From: Euonymus europaeus
Lineage: Eukaryota; Streptophyta; Magnoliopsida; Celastrales; Celastraceae
Length of the DNA stretch: 64,000 nt
Reading direction: 5' to 3'
Assembly (NCBI GenBank): GCA_963580455.1
Contig: OY756957.1
Location: 25,388,501-25,452,500, forward strand
Part shown: one piece after another, positions 48,130 through 60,290 of the stretch
How the letters are laid out: each line of letters begins with the position of its first letter
Numbering within the stretch: the first letter of the stretch is position 1
The notes under the pieces: generated by a model
Databases searched by the model: none
Seen by the model: only the letters and a program-made list of their open reading frames with translations
What the model was told of the DNA's origin: nothing
Translations under genes and position numbers: made by a program

Positions 48130-51100
48130 TCACAGCTTTGAAGGGGACTGGTACCATCCCCATGGTTCATCTGACACATACTGAGTTACCTGCTTTACGC
48201 TCAAGTAATTATCGAGACCCCTGTAAAAATCATAGTAGAATATGAATCATCAGAATCCACTACCCAGTAAACTTCAAGCATATCGAACAAGTATTTTCAA
48301 TATCAAACTTTGGAGTTTAGACCATACCATTCCCCTAGTTCACGCCCAAAACCACTACGTTTGTTGCCTCCCCATGGAGCTTGACAGAAGCATGGCTGTG
48401 AGCAATTGATCCACACAATGCCTGCCTGAAATGCCTGCAAAAAAGAGGAACAGAAAAATAAACTTCACTCCTAAACCTGCTTATTAATAAATAAACACTG
48501 ATACGACCAAAGGGTCTGCAAAGTCTTTTCGGTTGAACTACATCTCACCTTGCTTACGCGGTCACACCTTTCTAGATCATTTGATATAACAGCAGCACCT
48601 AAGCCATAACTGTGAAACATCGACAAATATTCAGATTAAAGACTAATACTAACATGAAAAAAGAAAAACAAAAGTGGCATAATGGAAAGAGAGAACATAG
48701 AAACAGAAAATGATCAACATAGTTTCAGAGAAATTCAGCACAAGTTCAGAGTGTTCAAATTTTAAAATCTGCACGAGGACTTACTGGGTATCGTTAGCCA
48801 ATTCAATGGCTTCATCTTCAGTACTAAAAGTTTTAACACATAAAATTGGTCCAAAAACTTCTTCTCTCCAGATTTGCATGGAGTTTGTAACATTTGTAAT
48901 GATGGTAGGTTCAATGAAGTATCCCTTTGTCAAATGCTGCCACCATGATACACTGCTCGTTATCATCATAACTTGGGGACCGGGGGCAAAAGAGAAGGGG
49001 AGAAGATAGAAGCAATTCAATTAATTACAAGCAGATATTTGTACCTTGGGACGAGCTCCACCATACAAAATGGTTGCACCTTCACTCTTAGCAGTTGAGA
49101 TGAAATTCCATATTTTCTCATACTGCATAGGCAAGGTAAACTTATTAATATATCGTCTGTATTGAATAAATCAGAGTGTATTAAGTTTTAAATTGGAGTC
49201 AGTTGTATGAGTTTCATTGTTTTGTTCCTATTTCCTTCCAAAAGAGTCAAAAAAAAAAAAGGGCAGCCATTTGTTTACTTTGTTGGTTTTTGAGGGGAAA
49301 AAAACACAAACATTTCACAACCACTACTTTTCAAAACAAAGGAGAGTGGTTTTCAGAAGTGGAGACAACCGATTTCCACGAGAAATTAAGAAACTCTTAA
49401 ATTTCAATCTAAGCATGAGAATTCCCATCCCAAATGCACCACTGTTTTTTGGTTTTTATTTTACTATTGGGAGCACAACACTGTAGTTTTAATTTGTCTT
49501 TTTTTAAAATAAAAAAAAAACCCTTAAACATTTTTTTCTTCAATTTACCGATCTTTTATTCTTTTTCCAGTGCTTTGAAAACTGAAACCATAAACATCAA
49601 CTCTTGGGATATCCCTATTAAGACAAGTATGACTACTTACGTCCAAATCCCTATTAAGACAAATTCATACAGTAAACTGAAAATAATAATTTTTTACAAA
49701 CACTTAGCCTAATCCAAATCATACAAGTGAAGAGGAGACACTAAGGAAGCTTTCTGAGTCAGTACCACCTCTAAAGCTTTTAACATGCTCTTCTTTAGCC
49801 GAATAGACTGACTATGGACAAAATAATTTCTCACTACATATAAAAAAACATAAACATAAAGGAAGAAAGAAATCCAGCCACATCAAAATAAGAAGTGTGT
49901 GAAATATAAGGGAAAATTCTGATTGAAAAAAAATAGCATCCTTACCTGTCCACTACTAACGACGGGGCCCATCCTGCAACCTTCCTCCAAGGGATCTGAA
50001 ATTTTAATGTTTTTACACCATTTAACAAGCTTGTCTAAAAATTCTTCAGCAATGTTTTCCTGAAATATTTGCAAAGGAAACAAACCAATTCATAAAAGGG
50101 GAAAAATAATTCCGAAAACATATCACATGCTAATTTAGCAGAAGTAGCTATTGAAATTTTCAGTCATAGAACTTTTAAGTCGGCTCTACAGCACGTTGTA
50201 TATACAGTCACCCCATAAGAGTTTCTTTTAGATCCTAGGTGATATTGAAAGTGTTTGGCATTATGGCTTGGAGATTTTTCGTGCAGGCCAAATTATCCTA
50301 GGCATGGACTTACGTTTGCGCATCTGGAGGTTAAATAAGTTTAATTTGGATCTCATTAGTATATAGCATCAACCTATTTAATTCAGTTTTGCCTAAGTAC
50401 TGGCCAAACAATTTCATTCTGATAACTAACTTTCCAGATTATGACAAACTATTGTATCTTTGGTTGAGTTATCAAAAACATCACTCAAATGTGTATTATG
50501 CCTCTTAAAGGGAGAAAATGAGGAGAATAAAATGATAAAATAAAAGAAAATGAGGAGAAAGGAGAATAGAATAATCAATTTCCCCCGAGAAAGTAACAGA
50601 CAAGTAACTTCAATTCATTTCCTTACTTCTGTTTTTTCACGACTGTTCATCAATTTTTTCTCTTTTTTATTGAATGGACAAGAATAACAGTATGATGCTG
50701 TACAAAGCTGAGTGAACCAAAATTTATGTAGACTTCTTGGTTCAAAGAGATATATAAACACACAGAATGAAATTGATAAAATTTGCCCGGGACAAGTAAC
50801 TACTTATGGAACTTACATGCACAATGAGACGGGATGTTGCACTGCAGATCTGACCATTTGTCCAAAAACACCCAAAGGCAGTCCACTCAGCAGCTGTTTG
50901 AATCATGTAAAAGGGGTACATAGACAAAACTTTTCCTCAATTAATTTCAGATGCTTAAAGCCTTTGAAGAACAAATTTGTTTCCAACAAATTGAATATAT
51001 GAAGAAAAGGATAAAGGCACTAATAATTAAAAAAAAATTATATTTCAGAAGACACCAACCCTTATCAAGATCAATATCCTCAAACACTACGATGGGACTC

Positions 51101-54100
51101 TTCCCACCAAGCTCCAGAGAAACAGGCTGCCGAGACACCAAATAGAGTAAATTTCACAAATATGTCCCAATGTTTAACTCAAACAATAAAACTAAAAGAC
51201 ACTATACATCGGAATGTTGGCATACCTTGACCATTTTAGCCGCAGATGACATTATCTTGCTCCCAGTAACAGAACTTCCAGTAAATGCAATCTATTAAGA
51301 TCTAATATATTAGCTGTCATCTTTTGGAATGGTAAATAATCAAAGATCTCATAGTAAAACAAATTGAACAAGATACCAGAATTCCACTTCATTGTACTCA
51401 TAATGACAGGAGCAAAGAGTAAAGACAATATGAAAACAAAACGAACCTTGTCAACATTGGGATGCGATGCCAAAGGAGCACCCGCTTCAGGGCCCAATCC
51501 AGTGATGATGTTGAGAACGCCGGGAGGAAGACCAACCTCCCTGCATATCTCAGCCAGCTCCAAACAGGTCCTGAAATTGAAAACATTGTGACAGACTTGC
51601 ACAAGCAAAAACGATAAAATAAAAACTTGGTCAAATCAAAATAGAGTGAGTACGCACACAGATGTCAATTCAGATGGCTTGAGAACTGCAGTACAACCAG
51701 CAGCCAGGGCAGCAGCTACTTTCCACGTGGCCATCAATAATGGGTAATTCCTTCAACACAGAACACAAGCAATTCAGAGTTCTCTTCAATCAACAGAGAA
51801 TCAGAGATCATTATTACTAAGATGATTCCACCACGTAACCTCAAAGGCCAGGGATGAATAATACCGAACTAGCCATTAGAATACCTTTGAAATCCACCAT
51901 TACACTTAAACTGAGCAAATATAAAATTTAACAGGGGCAAAAAACCAGAAAATGAATGCATGCAACTCAAGAGATGGGACTCAAAAGACAGTAGTTAGTG
52001 TTATTTAAGAGGCAGTACTTGTTGACAACATAATCAAAAGTCAACTTATGCATAGTATATGCAACGATGACAATAGTGAGTTTCAGTTAGTAATGGTGTT
52101 CAAATAACATCCGAAAAGGGACCATCTTTGTTTGCTTACCTGAGAAAAAACTTGTTATCTTGTGCGCATTTAAAAGATGAGGCTCATGAGTCAGTGAAAG
52201 TAATTGATACAATTAGAACCAAATTGGCACAAATTATTTTTTCTTTCTTTGAAGTCAAAAGAAAAGTTTATTCCAGAACACAAAGAGACTGCCACCCAAA
52301 AAGACAACAAAGAAGAAAAAACAACTAAAAGTAAAGACAATGGCTACTGTCGGTTGGAAATATCAAACTGTAACAAGTATTTACCCGGACAACGGGACGA
52401 GTTTTGGACAATATTTAGAATCTTAGTTAAATTGAGTGGCAAAAATTAAAAAAATATAAGTCAATGTCATTTGGTAATAATTACAAGCCTGAGTTAGTTG
52501 AATGAATATGTAATAAAACAGCTTCAGAATGAATATGTAATAAAACAGCTTCAGAAAGTTCCCAATAGAGAAAAAGCCTGTGACATAAATACTGTCAAGC
52601 TTCACATCACAGCAGTACTGCAGTAGTCCATCCAATAAATTATTATTAAGCGCATCCGAGGTTCTAAACTATTAAATTCAGTAATAATCGTGTTAGAGTA
52701 TATCTTTTACCAAGGTTCTTGGCTCATAGAACTAAAGAAGCACTATAGAAAAAGACCACAACCATCATACATCATCTTGATAAGAAGCATGTCAAAACAT
52801 ATCATAATTGAATGTGTTATTTTAAACAAGTGAATAGGAAAAAAGGAAGAAAAAAAACCAGAAAACTCTAAAAATATAATTTATACACGCATGCCATATT
52901 ATGAGGACTGATTAAATCACCCCAACAAACCTACTCAAAACAGCAATATTTTGTGCATGTAATGAGCAGAGACAACATCCCCAATTTATATTCTCTCAAC
53001 TTCCTAACTCAGATGAAAATGTGTCACACTTCACAAGTATCCCACAAACACTAGAGCACATACTATTGGATCAAAGCTCAGAGATGCACTGGCAAACGGT
53101 CTTCAAAGAATACCAAATCAGCAGATCCGAAAAAAGATAAATAAACAAGGTATAGAAAATATACCATGGAGTGATCAGCCCAACGACTCCAAGGGGTTCC
53201 TTAAGAACATGACTCTTAAATGTCTCCATAGGAAGAGAAATAGGAGCCTTTTGCTTTGCATCTAAACCTTCAGCAAGATCTGCATAGTACTCAAAGCATC
53301 CAGCCACATCATCCTGGACAAAATGAACCAGCACATGAGGCAATACACAGTATTTAGCGAAGCAACATCACAATACTATAGAGACAATTTTTGTGTTTAA
53401 AAGAACATACCATGTCCCACGCTGCTTCATCAAGTGGTTTCCCACAATCAATCGATTCAAATTTTGCTAGTTCAGACTTTCTCTCTGTTACCTGCATGGG
53501 AAAGTAAAAAAAAAGAAGTAAAGACCAAAAGCAAGCATATACATAATGGCCAAACAGGAGAGGAAACAAATTTATGCAAATTATAACAACTACCAAATGG
53601 GGAAAAAGATCATCAGCAGCCACAATAGAATGTGTCTCCAATCAGAACCTCAGGGGAGTAGTTCAATACATAACAGGAAAATGTTGACAAACTTATTTTT
53701 TTCTCCATAAATCATTGCAATGCAAATGCACAAGCAAATAAGTTTGCAGAACTTTAGTTCATAATTCAGATGTTGTTAAAAGTCATGTCAGCAAAATACA
53801 GGCTGAAATTCAAGTTTTAACACGCCAAAATTCACATTTAAGCAAACTCATTCACTTTTCCAGATCGATCAATCAGCCTAAAGGGAAGGAAAACTCACAG
53901 AACTCTTCACTTCCGAAAGAAAACAATGTATTACCCTAAACAAGAAAGATCGCCAAACAGGGTAACTACAATACCTTAGCAGCAATAGCTCGCAAATACT
54001 TTGCCCGCACGGCCCCAGATGCAGCAGCCCAATCTCTCCCTTTGTTCCTAGTGAATGCTCTCCGTGCAGCTTCCACCGCAAGCCCCACATCTTCCGCAGT

Positions 54101-54527
54101 ACCAGCCGGTATATCTCCTGACAAAAGTTCCACAAATTCTACAAGTCAGATTCTAATCAAAGACTAGAACCCGAACTATTCAATCACTCAACTAATCAAC
54201 TTCAAAATATAGAAAATAACTGCCATGTTTAAACTTCTTCCGAATACTGTGTTTGAACATTGAATCAAAGATTAGAACCCGAACTATTCAATCACTCAAC
54301 TAATCAACTTCAAAATATAGAAAATAACTGCCATGTTTAAACTTCTTCCGAATACTGTGTTTGAAGATTGAAAGCAAAGCAACGAAAATTGGCATAATTA
54401 CACACAAGGCAAACGCACCGATAATTTGTTCGGTGGCGGGGTTGACGACGGGGATGCGTTTCTTCAGCACGGGCTCACTCCATGCACCGTCGATGAAGAG
54501 CTGTCGGCTAGGGATAGGAGTAGCCAT
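48130..54527 (-). CDS. ALDH10A: ALDH10 aminoaldehyde / betaine aldehyde dehydrogenase, peroxisomal
   Basis: Fifteen minus-strand exons: 54527-54419, 54117-53975, 53491-53411, 53313-53165, 51750-51658, 51570-51447, 51291-51226, 51126-51060, 50893-50817, 50059-49946, 49122-49045, 48936-48785, 48609-48549, 48434-48328, 48220-48130. Phases agree and the product is 503 residues, the usual family length. It oxidises omega-aminoaldehydes from polyamine breakdown, and in some species betaine aldehyde, with NAD. Catalytic Cys294 (NGQICS) and Glu260 (LELGGKSP) are present. The last three residues are SKL, a type 1 peroxisome signal. Ile444 aligns with position 441 of spinach BADH; family work links Ile there with poor betaine aldehyde use and Ala or Cys with good use. 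So I expect an aminoaldehyde dehydrogenase rather than a glycine-betaine enzyme. Intron 4 is 1414 bp. Confidence 0.97.
54156..54371. repeat. 108-bp tandem duplication in ALDH10 intron 1
   Basis: ATCAAAGACTAGAACCCGAA and ATCAAAGATTAGAACCCGAA begin two 108-bp copies that are identical for almost their whole length, through CTTCTTCCGAATACTGTGTT. The near identity points to a recent event. Confidence 0.97.
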
Positions 54528-57500
54528 TTTTCACAGAAATGAAGTTCAACTGTGCTCGATTGGAGAGCAAGAGATTTTTTCTATATATAATTGCAATCGT
54601 CCAATTTTAAGGGTAGACCCAAACCTATCTCTTTTTGACAAGGACACTGACGTACGCTTAAGGGATGGCAACGGATCTATAGATCGAGTAACTTCTCATT
54701 TAAGAAATATCAAAATCATTACCGTTTAATGTATCCGTTATCAAAATTGATTAAAAAATCATTTAGATTTTCAAAATCGGAATCTTTCCATAACCGTTTA
54801 TCGCCGGGTATCCATTTATCGTTTAACTTTTTCAATTTCTTTTATAATTGATTGGATAATATTTCCAAACACTCAATATATATTTATAAACTATGAAAGT
54901 CTATAATAAAAAATTAAACAATTAGATTAGTGGTTAAGTGATTTAGTTTTATATACAAAGGTTCGAATCGCTTCTCTAACATATATATTATATTTTTAAG
55001 AATTTATTTGAAATTAAGGGTTGGATCGGGTGGGGTTGGTTATGGTTATGGTTACGATTTCGGTTCGGATACCCTAATCATTTATTAATCGATTCGGGTA
55101 TCCTAAACCCGACATCAAATACCAAAACCGACCCAAAACCGTGATGAATTTGAAAATAAAAACCAAAACTGTTTCCAAAAATCTTATCACTAATTAACGC
55201 ACGTGACGTGTGAAGTGCATTATTTGGGTGTGATTTGGTTCCAATTGCTGTCAACTGCAATTAATGCACGACAAGTTACATACGTGGGCCTATTTTTATT
55301 GAGACCTACGTATGCGTGAATTTTAGGATAACAAATCTTTGGCAAAAAAGTAAAAAAAATCTTTTTTATTATTTAAAATATACTCCCTCCATTCTAAAAT
55401 ATATGTCATTTAAGATTTTGACACAAGAATTAAGAAAGTTATTAAATAACTTTAATATTAGTAAAAAATAAATGTGTTAGATAAAAATATCTTTATTAAT
55501 TACTCTCATTTTTCACAATCTTCCATTTACTTTTGCTTTCACGATAAGAGTAAATTTGTCAAAAAAATATATTAATTATACTTTGGAATCATAAAACGAC
55601 AAATATTTTGAAACAAAACTAAATCTCTAAAGTGACATATATTTTGAAAAGGGGGAGTATATTTTAAAAACTTTTTGATTAGAGATATATATTTTATCTA
55701 TTATTTGCAAAAACTTTCATGAGATCATCCACATCAGATATTCATAATAGACTCTCTTAATTTCAATAAAAATACATTTTGTCACAAATTTATAGTTTTC
55801 AAAACAATAACATCACACATCAGATAATCTAAATCATTTAAATATTCATTTTTTAATTTTTTATTGAATTAAACTCAATCTATTTTATGACATGACATTA
55901 ATATTATTTTGTTAAGTATTAGACATTAATAAATAATTTATATGGTAATTGAATAGTAAGACTATGAATGTTAATTAATCTAGATCATTTCAAATATTTG
56001 AAAGATGTATGGTTGACATCGTATAAGAAGATGTTCATATCCGTCTGAACCGATAGATATCTACATTACGGAAACCACACAACTAAGACAGTTTAGAGTC
56101 AGCATGACAAGCTGAAAAAATATTTATGTTCGTCACAGTCGAACATGGAGAGATCCATCTCATGGATTCATTAGGTTATCAAGTCTCAAGACATATATAT
56201 CAAAGCTAGTATTGAGAGAAGCAGAACCATTGTTGAACATCGATTCAACATATACTACTTTCAGAATTTACGTGGTTTTGTTTCAATCGAGGTGTTAGAT
56301 CTCATTTGGATGGAGTTTAAGTAGTCAAAAGATGTTGGAGCATATGGAAATTGCGGATTTCGATTGATAGTTGTGCCTCTTGGTCATCAAAAGGATGAAT
56401 GGTTCAGTGTCTGATATAACTTGATAGTAGAGATGAACACATTTTGGGGACAATATGTTAAAATATTTGACGATTATAAGAAAGCGTGTGCCATTAGAGT
56501 AAACTAATCATTTCTAATTCGTTGTTTTCACTCTGATTGTGCTATCAAAGTTGGGTGATCGAGTAGGCTTGGGAGACGTTATTGTATGATACTACAAGTA
56601 TCGAAGGAGACAGATAATAAATTGCTTTAACATCTAAGTAATTATTTTCACCTAAATCTTTGTTTGTACAAATTTTCCAATTTTTTTATGGGGGAGAAAC
56701 AGTTGTCCCCTTGGCTTAGGTTGATTCCACACATTAGAGGGAAAAAAATCATTGGGTTGCCTATCTTTTCTTTTTTTTTGAAAGTTAAAATGGAGTTTTA
56801 TTATATTATTGCAAATTTTGACTTTTTAGCGCATCATGATTCATGATCACGAGCTTACCAGTAGCAACACGTAAGGAGGGGTATTTTGGGTATAATGGGT
56901 AGGTGTGCGTGGGACTCAGTGCACATGCAACGCAAAGCAATTTTATAGGTTTGCAGGCATAGGTAGGCGGGTTAAAATTAAGGTGTGTTCATTTATCCCA
57001 AACCATATATATATACCTTTTTTATATATCCGTGTTTTTTTGGGCGTTTTCCCGGCGAGTTCCGTTCGTTTTTGTTTACTCTCGCGAGTGGCCTATGTAT
57101 TTGGCCTCCATCTTGGCGCAAAACGACGTCGTTTCACTAATACCAAAACCTAACATTCCTTCTGCTTTCGGTCCTCCCCGATGCCTGGCTTCCTCTCCTC
57201 TGATCTTTGTCTCTCTTTCTTTCCTCGCCCGCAGACAAACCCTCGCCTTCCTTCTTCTTATTTGTTTTGTTTAGTTCTGCCTTACACAGTGTCATGCTCG
57301 CCTTCGGATTCGTCATGCTAGCCTTCGGATTCGTCATGCTATTTCGATCGTCAACGTCGGATCTTGGGGACTTTCTCTTTTCGTAGGTTCATGCTTGGGG
57401 TTTGATTCTTCCAGCTTCGGTCCATTCTCTTGGCTTTGCTTAGGTGAGTCAATTTTCCGACTGGTTATAGTAGTTCTTCTCCAATAATTGAAGATTGTGT

Positions 57501-58286
57501 GTGTGTTGGCCTTCAACTGTGGTTAATCCTTTTTCCCAGGTTCATTCGATTCTGGTTTGTTACTTCGCTGATTCACTGCTTTGGTTTTTGTTCTTCTTTG
57601 TGTTATTGATTTGGGTGTTGTTTGCCGATTATTGGAGTTTGCCATGTTTGAGTAATGTGTTTTGCTTCTTTTTGGGTCTTTCTGAGTTTCATTCTTGGTT
57701 TGCCGATTATACATTTGCGACTATTTTTTTATGATCTTTTCTAACATTCTTTAGTTGCTTCGTATTATTTAAGTTGTTTCTGACATTCTTTAGCTGCTGT
57801 GTTGATTGATTAGATCAGGTGAGCTTCAATTTCCTCATTTTTTTTATTTGGCCGTCGATTAGTTACTACCATTTTTGGACTAAAAATTCTTTATTACTGT
57901 TGAGTAGCGATGTGCTTATATAACATAATTGACCATAAGTAATACATTTAATGGTAACTAACAATTGCTATATTCCAAAATGTTGTTCAAATATGTCAGA
58001 AACAACTGGTAGGCAACAAGAGGCCACTGTGAACTCCCGTCTTGAGAGTAAGAAGTAAAATCAACTAGCTTGCTTAATAGTTTGAGCCAGGTAGTGTGGT
58101 TTTTTACTTTTTGGTGTCTGTCTGATTTGCTTTGAAAGTCTCTGTGGTTGAAAGTAACTTTCTACCAATTATGCAGATAACTGTATTGCTTGGAGCAGTA
58201 GAAATATTATACATGCATGTCAAAAGTTCTCACATCAGTTCATGCGTAATTTCTTTTAAGCAAATAATGCCTTCAATCGGTTGCAG
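54528..58286. other. Gene-poor region with MITEs; possible 5' leader of a captured gene
   Basis: 54528-54620 is likely the ALDH10 promoter/leader. A tRNA-like pair (TAGTGGTTAAGTG then GGTTCGAATCG) at about 54928-54972 hints at a SINE head. A Stowaway-like MITE lies at 55383-55657. The stretch 57050-57850 is richer in G+C and CT tracts than its surroundings, like a promoter plus leader, with the palindrome AAACGACGTCGTTT (57121-57134) and a 2.5-copy repeat of CTTCGGATTCGTCATGCTAG at 57300-57343. No long coding frame is convincing. Confidence 0.5.
55383..55657. mobile_element. Stowaway-like (Tc1/mariner) MITE
   Basis: Left end CTCCCTCCATTCTAAAATAT and right end ATATTTTGAAAAGGGGGAG are inverted copies of the CTCCCTCCGTTCC-type Stowaway ends, flanked by TA on both sides as this family duplicates TA. 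About 275 bp, noncoding. Confidence 0.9.
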
Positions 58287-59032
58287 ATGTGCATTTTTCT
58301 TATCCTTTGAGACCTGATGTGGAAATCCTGAATGGTCTTAATTTGACATTGAAATCTGGAACTGTGACCGCTCTTGTGGAGCCGAGTGGTTCAGGCAAGA
58401 GTACAATAGTACAGCTGCTTGCACGTTTTTATGAGGTTTGATTTGCCTTCAGAATTATAGTTTCGTAGTTTTTCATCGTAGATTTTGTTTTCAGCACCAG
58501 GTGATCATGAGAATATTTGTTGCCTTCGTACTTGCAGCCAATCAAAGGTCGTATAACAATTGCTGGAGAAGATGTCCGGACATTTGATAAGAGTGAATGG
58601 GCCAGGGTTGTCTCCATAGTTAATCAAGTATGTTTTTTTTCCCTCTTATTACAGAGGAAATTGAATACTTAATCCAGTAGTACTTTATTATTTTGATTGC
58701 ATGACCAACATTTACAGGAGAGTTCTTTTGGTTGCTTTTGTCTTGACTGGGGATGTATTGTTATGCGGCATATAGAATGTCTTATTTGTTTAACTGATCC
58801 TTTTCATAAACAAGCTGTGCTAGGAAAAGTTTAATCTTTTACTTGATTTTCATAGATTTATTACTTTTGTAAATTTATAACTGTCATGATGATGCAGGAG
58901 CCTGTTCTCTTTTCAATTTCTGTGGCTGAAAATATTGCATATGGGCTTCCGGATAATTATGTCTCCAAGGATGACATTATAAAGGCAGCCAAAGCAGCAA
59001 ATGCTCATGATTTTATTATTTCATTACCACAG
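58287..59032 (+). pseudogene. ABCB28: Three-exon fragment of an ABCB28-like transporter (nucleotide-binding domain)
   Basis: Exons 58287-58435, 58538-58627 and 58898-59032, with intact splice sites and open frames, encode the start of an ABC nucleotide-binding domain: [19 protein letters not shown], then Walker A as [38 protein letters not shown] and [20 protein letters not shown]. The wording is closest to the plastid-type ABCB28 half transporters I recall. Walker A normally reads GxxGxGKS/T; its first Gly is Glu here. The membrane domain upstream and the signature, Walker B and H-loop downstream are absent, so it cannot be a working transporter. Retained introns and a nearby Helitron end suggest capture of genomic DNA. 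Confidence 0.85.
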
Positions 59033-59079
59033 GTTTGTTGTCTTCTAAATATGAAATTGGGTACATAGACCATATTTGT

Positions 59080-60290
59080 ATTGTTTGCTCTGGATTATTT
59101 CTTATCATCAAAATACAAGCGACTTAACAGGTATGTAATTGTTCTTGATCTTGATTATTCGGCTTCCATAAATATGATTAATTGCTACTGTTAATTATTT
59201 ATGTTCCTCTTTTCTATGCCTTTGAATCAATCTTGGTGGTGTTGTATTTCCTTGTTGTTTTTCATTAATTATTTAATTGTTATTTTGAATGCTATGCATT
59301 TGAATCAATCATGATCATCGTTTTTGTTTCGCATTCTCTGCGATGCAATTATATTTCTCTTGCAATTTTATGGAGTCGTTGCTATAGATACATTGTCATA
59401 CACCACACAATATTATAAAAGATCTATAGTGGAGGGCTCTAGAATTCTAAAATTTAGGGTCAATACATACACCTGTGAGATAGGCTTCCCATTGTTTTAT
59501 AAATAACCATAAATGATATTCAGTTTTTAATAGTTGTTATGTGCCAAAAATGCTTTTGTTCTTTTATAAATATACTTGCGTTGTTTCAGCGAATCCCTGC
59601 TGTTGGTAACTTGATCTTGGGCTGTTTTGCTTGCCTCATCAAATTTTCAAGCAATTAGGAGGTCATCAGATCTTCTTCTAATATCTTTATTTACAAGCTA
59701 TTTTGTGCCCCCTCTGGATTATCTTATTCTCATCAAAATATAAGCGATTTAACGAGTATGTAATTGTTCTTAATCATGATTCTTCAATTTCCATATATGT
59801 GATTCATTGCTACTTTTAATTATTATGGTTTTTGTTCCGCATTATCTGCAATGCAATTATATTTCTCTTGCAGTTTTACAGAGTTGTTGCTATAGATAGA
59901 TTGCTATACACCACACAATATTATAAAATATCCAGAGTCAAGGGCTGTCAAATTCTTAAATTTAGGCTCAATACATACACCTATGAGCTAGACTTTCCAT
60001 GTTCTTATAAAGAACCATCTATGATTTTTCAGTTTTTGATAGTTGTTATGTGCCAAAAATGCTTTTTTTTTGTACAAATATACTCCTGTTGTTTCAGTGA
60101 AGGCGCGCTGCTGGTGGATTTATCTTGGCCTATTGTGTTTGTCTCATCAAATTTTTCAGCAATTAGGAGGTCATCAGATCTTCTTCTCATCTCTATATTT
60201 ACAGCCTATTCTGTGCATCCTCTGGATTATCTTCTTCTCAAAGAAAATATAAGTGACTTAACAGGTATGTAATTGCCGTCTGATTCGTAG
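59080..60290. repeat. Tandem array, about 508-bp unit, two full copies plus a partial one
   Basis: GTTTTTGTTTCGCATTCTCT at 59320 and GTTTTTGTTCCGCATTATCT at 59828 start two copies that share ATGCAATTATATTTCTCTTG, CACCACACAATATTATAAAA, TAGTTGTTATGTGCCAAAAA, AATTAGGAGGTCATCAGATC and CTCTGGATTATCTT. The tail of an earlier copy is seen at 59080-59200. The final copy keeps a 146-codon open frame (59832-60272), which I take as chance. Confidence 0.9.

Noticed and set aside
54928..54972. tRNA gene
   Set aside because: Box A- and box B-like words are present but no cloverleaf or anticodon arm can be drawn; at most a SINE remnant.
59832..60272. 146-codon frame in the 508-bp repeat
   Set aside because: The sister copy has stops at matching places and the product is hydrophobic AT-rich noise.
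59080..60290. CRISPR array
   Set aside because: Repeat units are long and adjacent without unique spacers, and the DNA is nuclear plant DNA.
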